A model generated the notes under the pieces. That model was not told where the DNA came from. It saw nothing but the letters and a program-made list of their open reading frames with translations, and did no database searches. Positions 62,931 to 64,000 of a DNA stretch of 64,000 bases are shown piece after piece. Source of the stretch: Acridotheres tristis (Eukaryota > Chordata > Aves > Passeriformes > Sturnidae); NCBI GenBank assembly GCA_037013685.1, contig CM072887.1:45931154-45995153 (forward strand). Reading direction: 5' to 3'. The first letter of the stretch is position 1, and every line of letters begins with the position of its first letter. Position numbers and translations under genes: made by a program.

Positions 62931-64000
62931 TTCTAAATCTATTCAAATAAAAACTAGCCAGAAGCATGCACTTCTTCAGCAATTGAGAGACACAAAAGAA
63001 CGGTAAGCAGTGCATTTGTCAGACCTTGCCCAAATGACCCCAAACTACTGATCATCCTGTGGTGTAACTACAGTAGCTCATATCACAAAGGGAACACCAC
63101 ACTGAAGCTTTGAGACAGCAGTCTGGCTTCTCATCTGGTCTCAACACACCTCTTCAGGGGCCAGGTTTCACTGCACTACTGTTACAGTATAAATTCTGAT
63201 AAAATCATGGTCAAACTGTAGCCCATGGGAGCCCACAAACATACTTTATTTAGGTATTTGTTCTAGCACCTTACCTGGTCTTATCTTTATGTTGATATAG
63301 ACATGAATTTTGACATGACCAAATATATGACCCAACACAAGTCCTACCTGTTTATCTTGCACAAAAAGTAAACAGTTTATTTAAAAATGCACATTTCCTC
63401 TTACATACATCTTATTGTGGTAACACAGTATGGTAACACAGGCAAGCCTAAACTAATCTACTTCCTCAGAAGACCCTACAGTGAGTAGCTGAGCAAACTA
63501 CAGCAGCCTGCTGTAACTCAGAGGGGCTTCCTTTCTAAACACCACTCCAGAGCTCTTTTGGCAAGCGTCCCGCACATCTTGTTGTACAAAGGCCTGAGAA
63601 AAATCGTTTAACGGGGCATTATCTATTAAAAGCTAGCAAGTTACCTTCAGTGAAGTTTCTTCATCTGTTTATCATTTACCAGTCATTTTTCCGTGCCCTC
63701 ACACCTCCAAGCCAGTCCAAGCCAGCCCGGCTCAACAGGTTGCTGCTGCCACCTGCCGGAAGAGCTTTACTCTCTCCAACACACAAACTTCTCTGGATCT
63801 GCTGCTCACTGGACATTAAAAAGGTGAAGTCCTTTTACTAGGTGAACCGAAAGTGATTATCTGGCAGGTAAGGGGCAGCCTGAATTTGTCTGTAGCAAAT
63901 GGAGCTGGTTAGAAGAGGTACTTGGGAAGTGCCAATACAAGTCCAAGTGTAGGGGAAGATGCACTTCCTTTGTTTGTTCCCTCCTTTGTTAGGAGGGAAT

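Larger units (their letters stand above)
39962..64000 (-). other. TAB2: TAB2 5' UTR intron / upstream region (24 kb)
   Basis: No coding exon is recognised in these 24 kb on either strand. TAB2 has upstream non-coding exons and a distal CpG promoter in other vertebrates. I see no CpG island here, so the promoter is probably beyond 64000. The region is AT-rich and contains the CR1 fragments, tandem repeats and hairpin listed separately. One or more short 5' UTR exons could be hidden in it; they cannot be found without transcripts. Confidence 0.55.

Overview
This is vertebrate nuclear DNA, almost certainly from a bird. It has AT-rich intergenic and intronic sequence, GT/AG introns, several CR1 LINE copies and no recognisable mammalian SINEs or L1. 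The gene pair is ZC3H12D and TAB2 pointing at each other, which is the arrangement found at human 6q25.1. Nothing bacterial (operons, CRISPR, insertion sequences) is present.

Layout. (1) 1-6453, + strand: the 3' part of ZC3H12D, a Regnase/MCPIP-family endoribonuclease. Four coding exons are in the window and the first coding exon or exons lie to its left. A CR1 element sits inside the terminal coding exon; it supplies the present stop codon and has displaced the old C-terminus. (2) About 6.9-20.9 kb: ZC3H12D 3' flank and the convergent intergenic region. It holds simple repeats, a GC- and CpG-rich block near 12.15-12.5 kb, one long CR1 copy and an unassigned minus-strand open segment at 16.08-16.38 kb that ends exactly at a consensus splice donor. 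(3) 20.9-39.96 kb, - strand: the complete coding region of TAB2 (six coding exons, 698 residues predicted), its 3' UTR with a good poly(A) site, and the end of its 5' leader. (4) 39.96-64 kb: upstream sequence read as a TAB2 5' UTR intron. It has CR1 remnants of different ages, a perfect 17-bp hairpin and small tandem repeats. I see no further gene there.

The two genes act in the same biology. TAB2 reads K63-linked ubiquitin chains and activates TAK1, and so NF-kB and MAPK signalling. ZC3H12D-family RNases dampen the output by cutting inflammatory mRNAs.

The most notable observation is the CR1 insertion that rewrote the end of the ZC3H12D reading frame. The displaced original codons can still be read directly after the element. 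Other points are an Arg-to-Trp change in the ZC3H12D nuclease domain, the orphan exon-like segment, and two overlapping upstream ORFs in the TAB2 leader.
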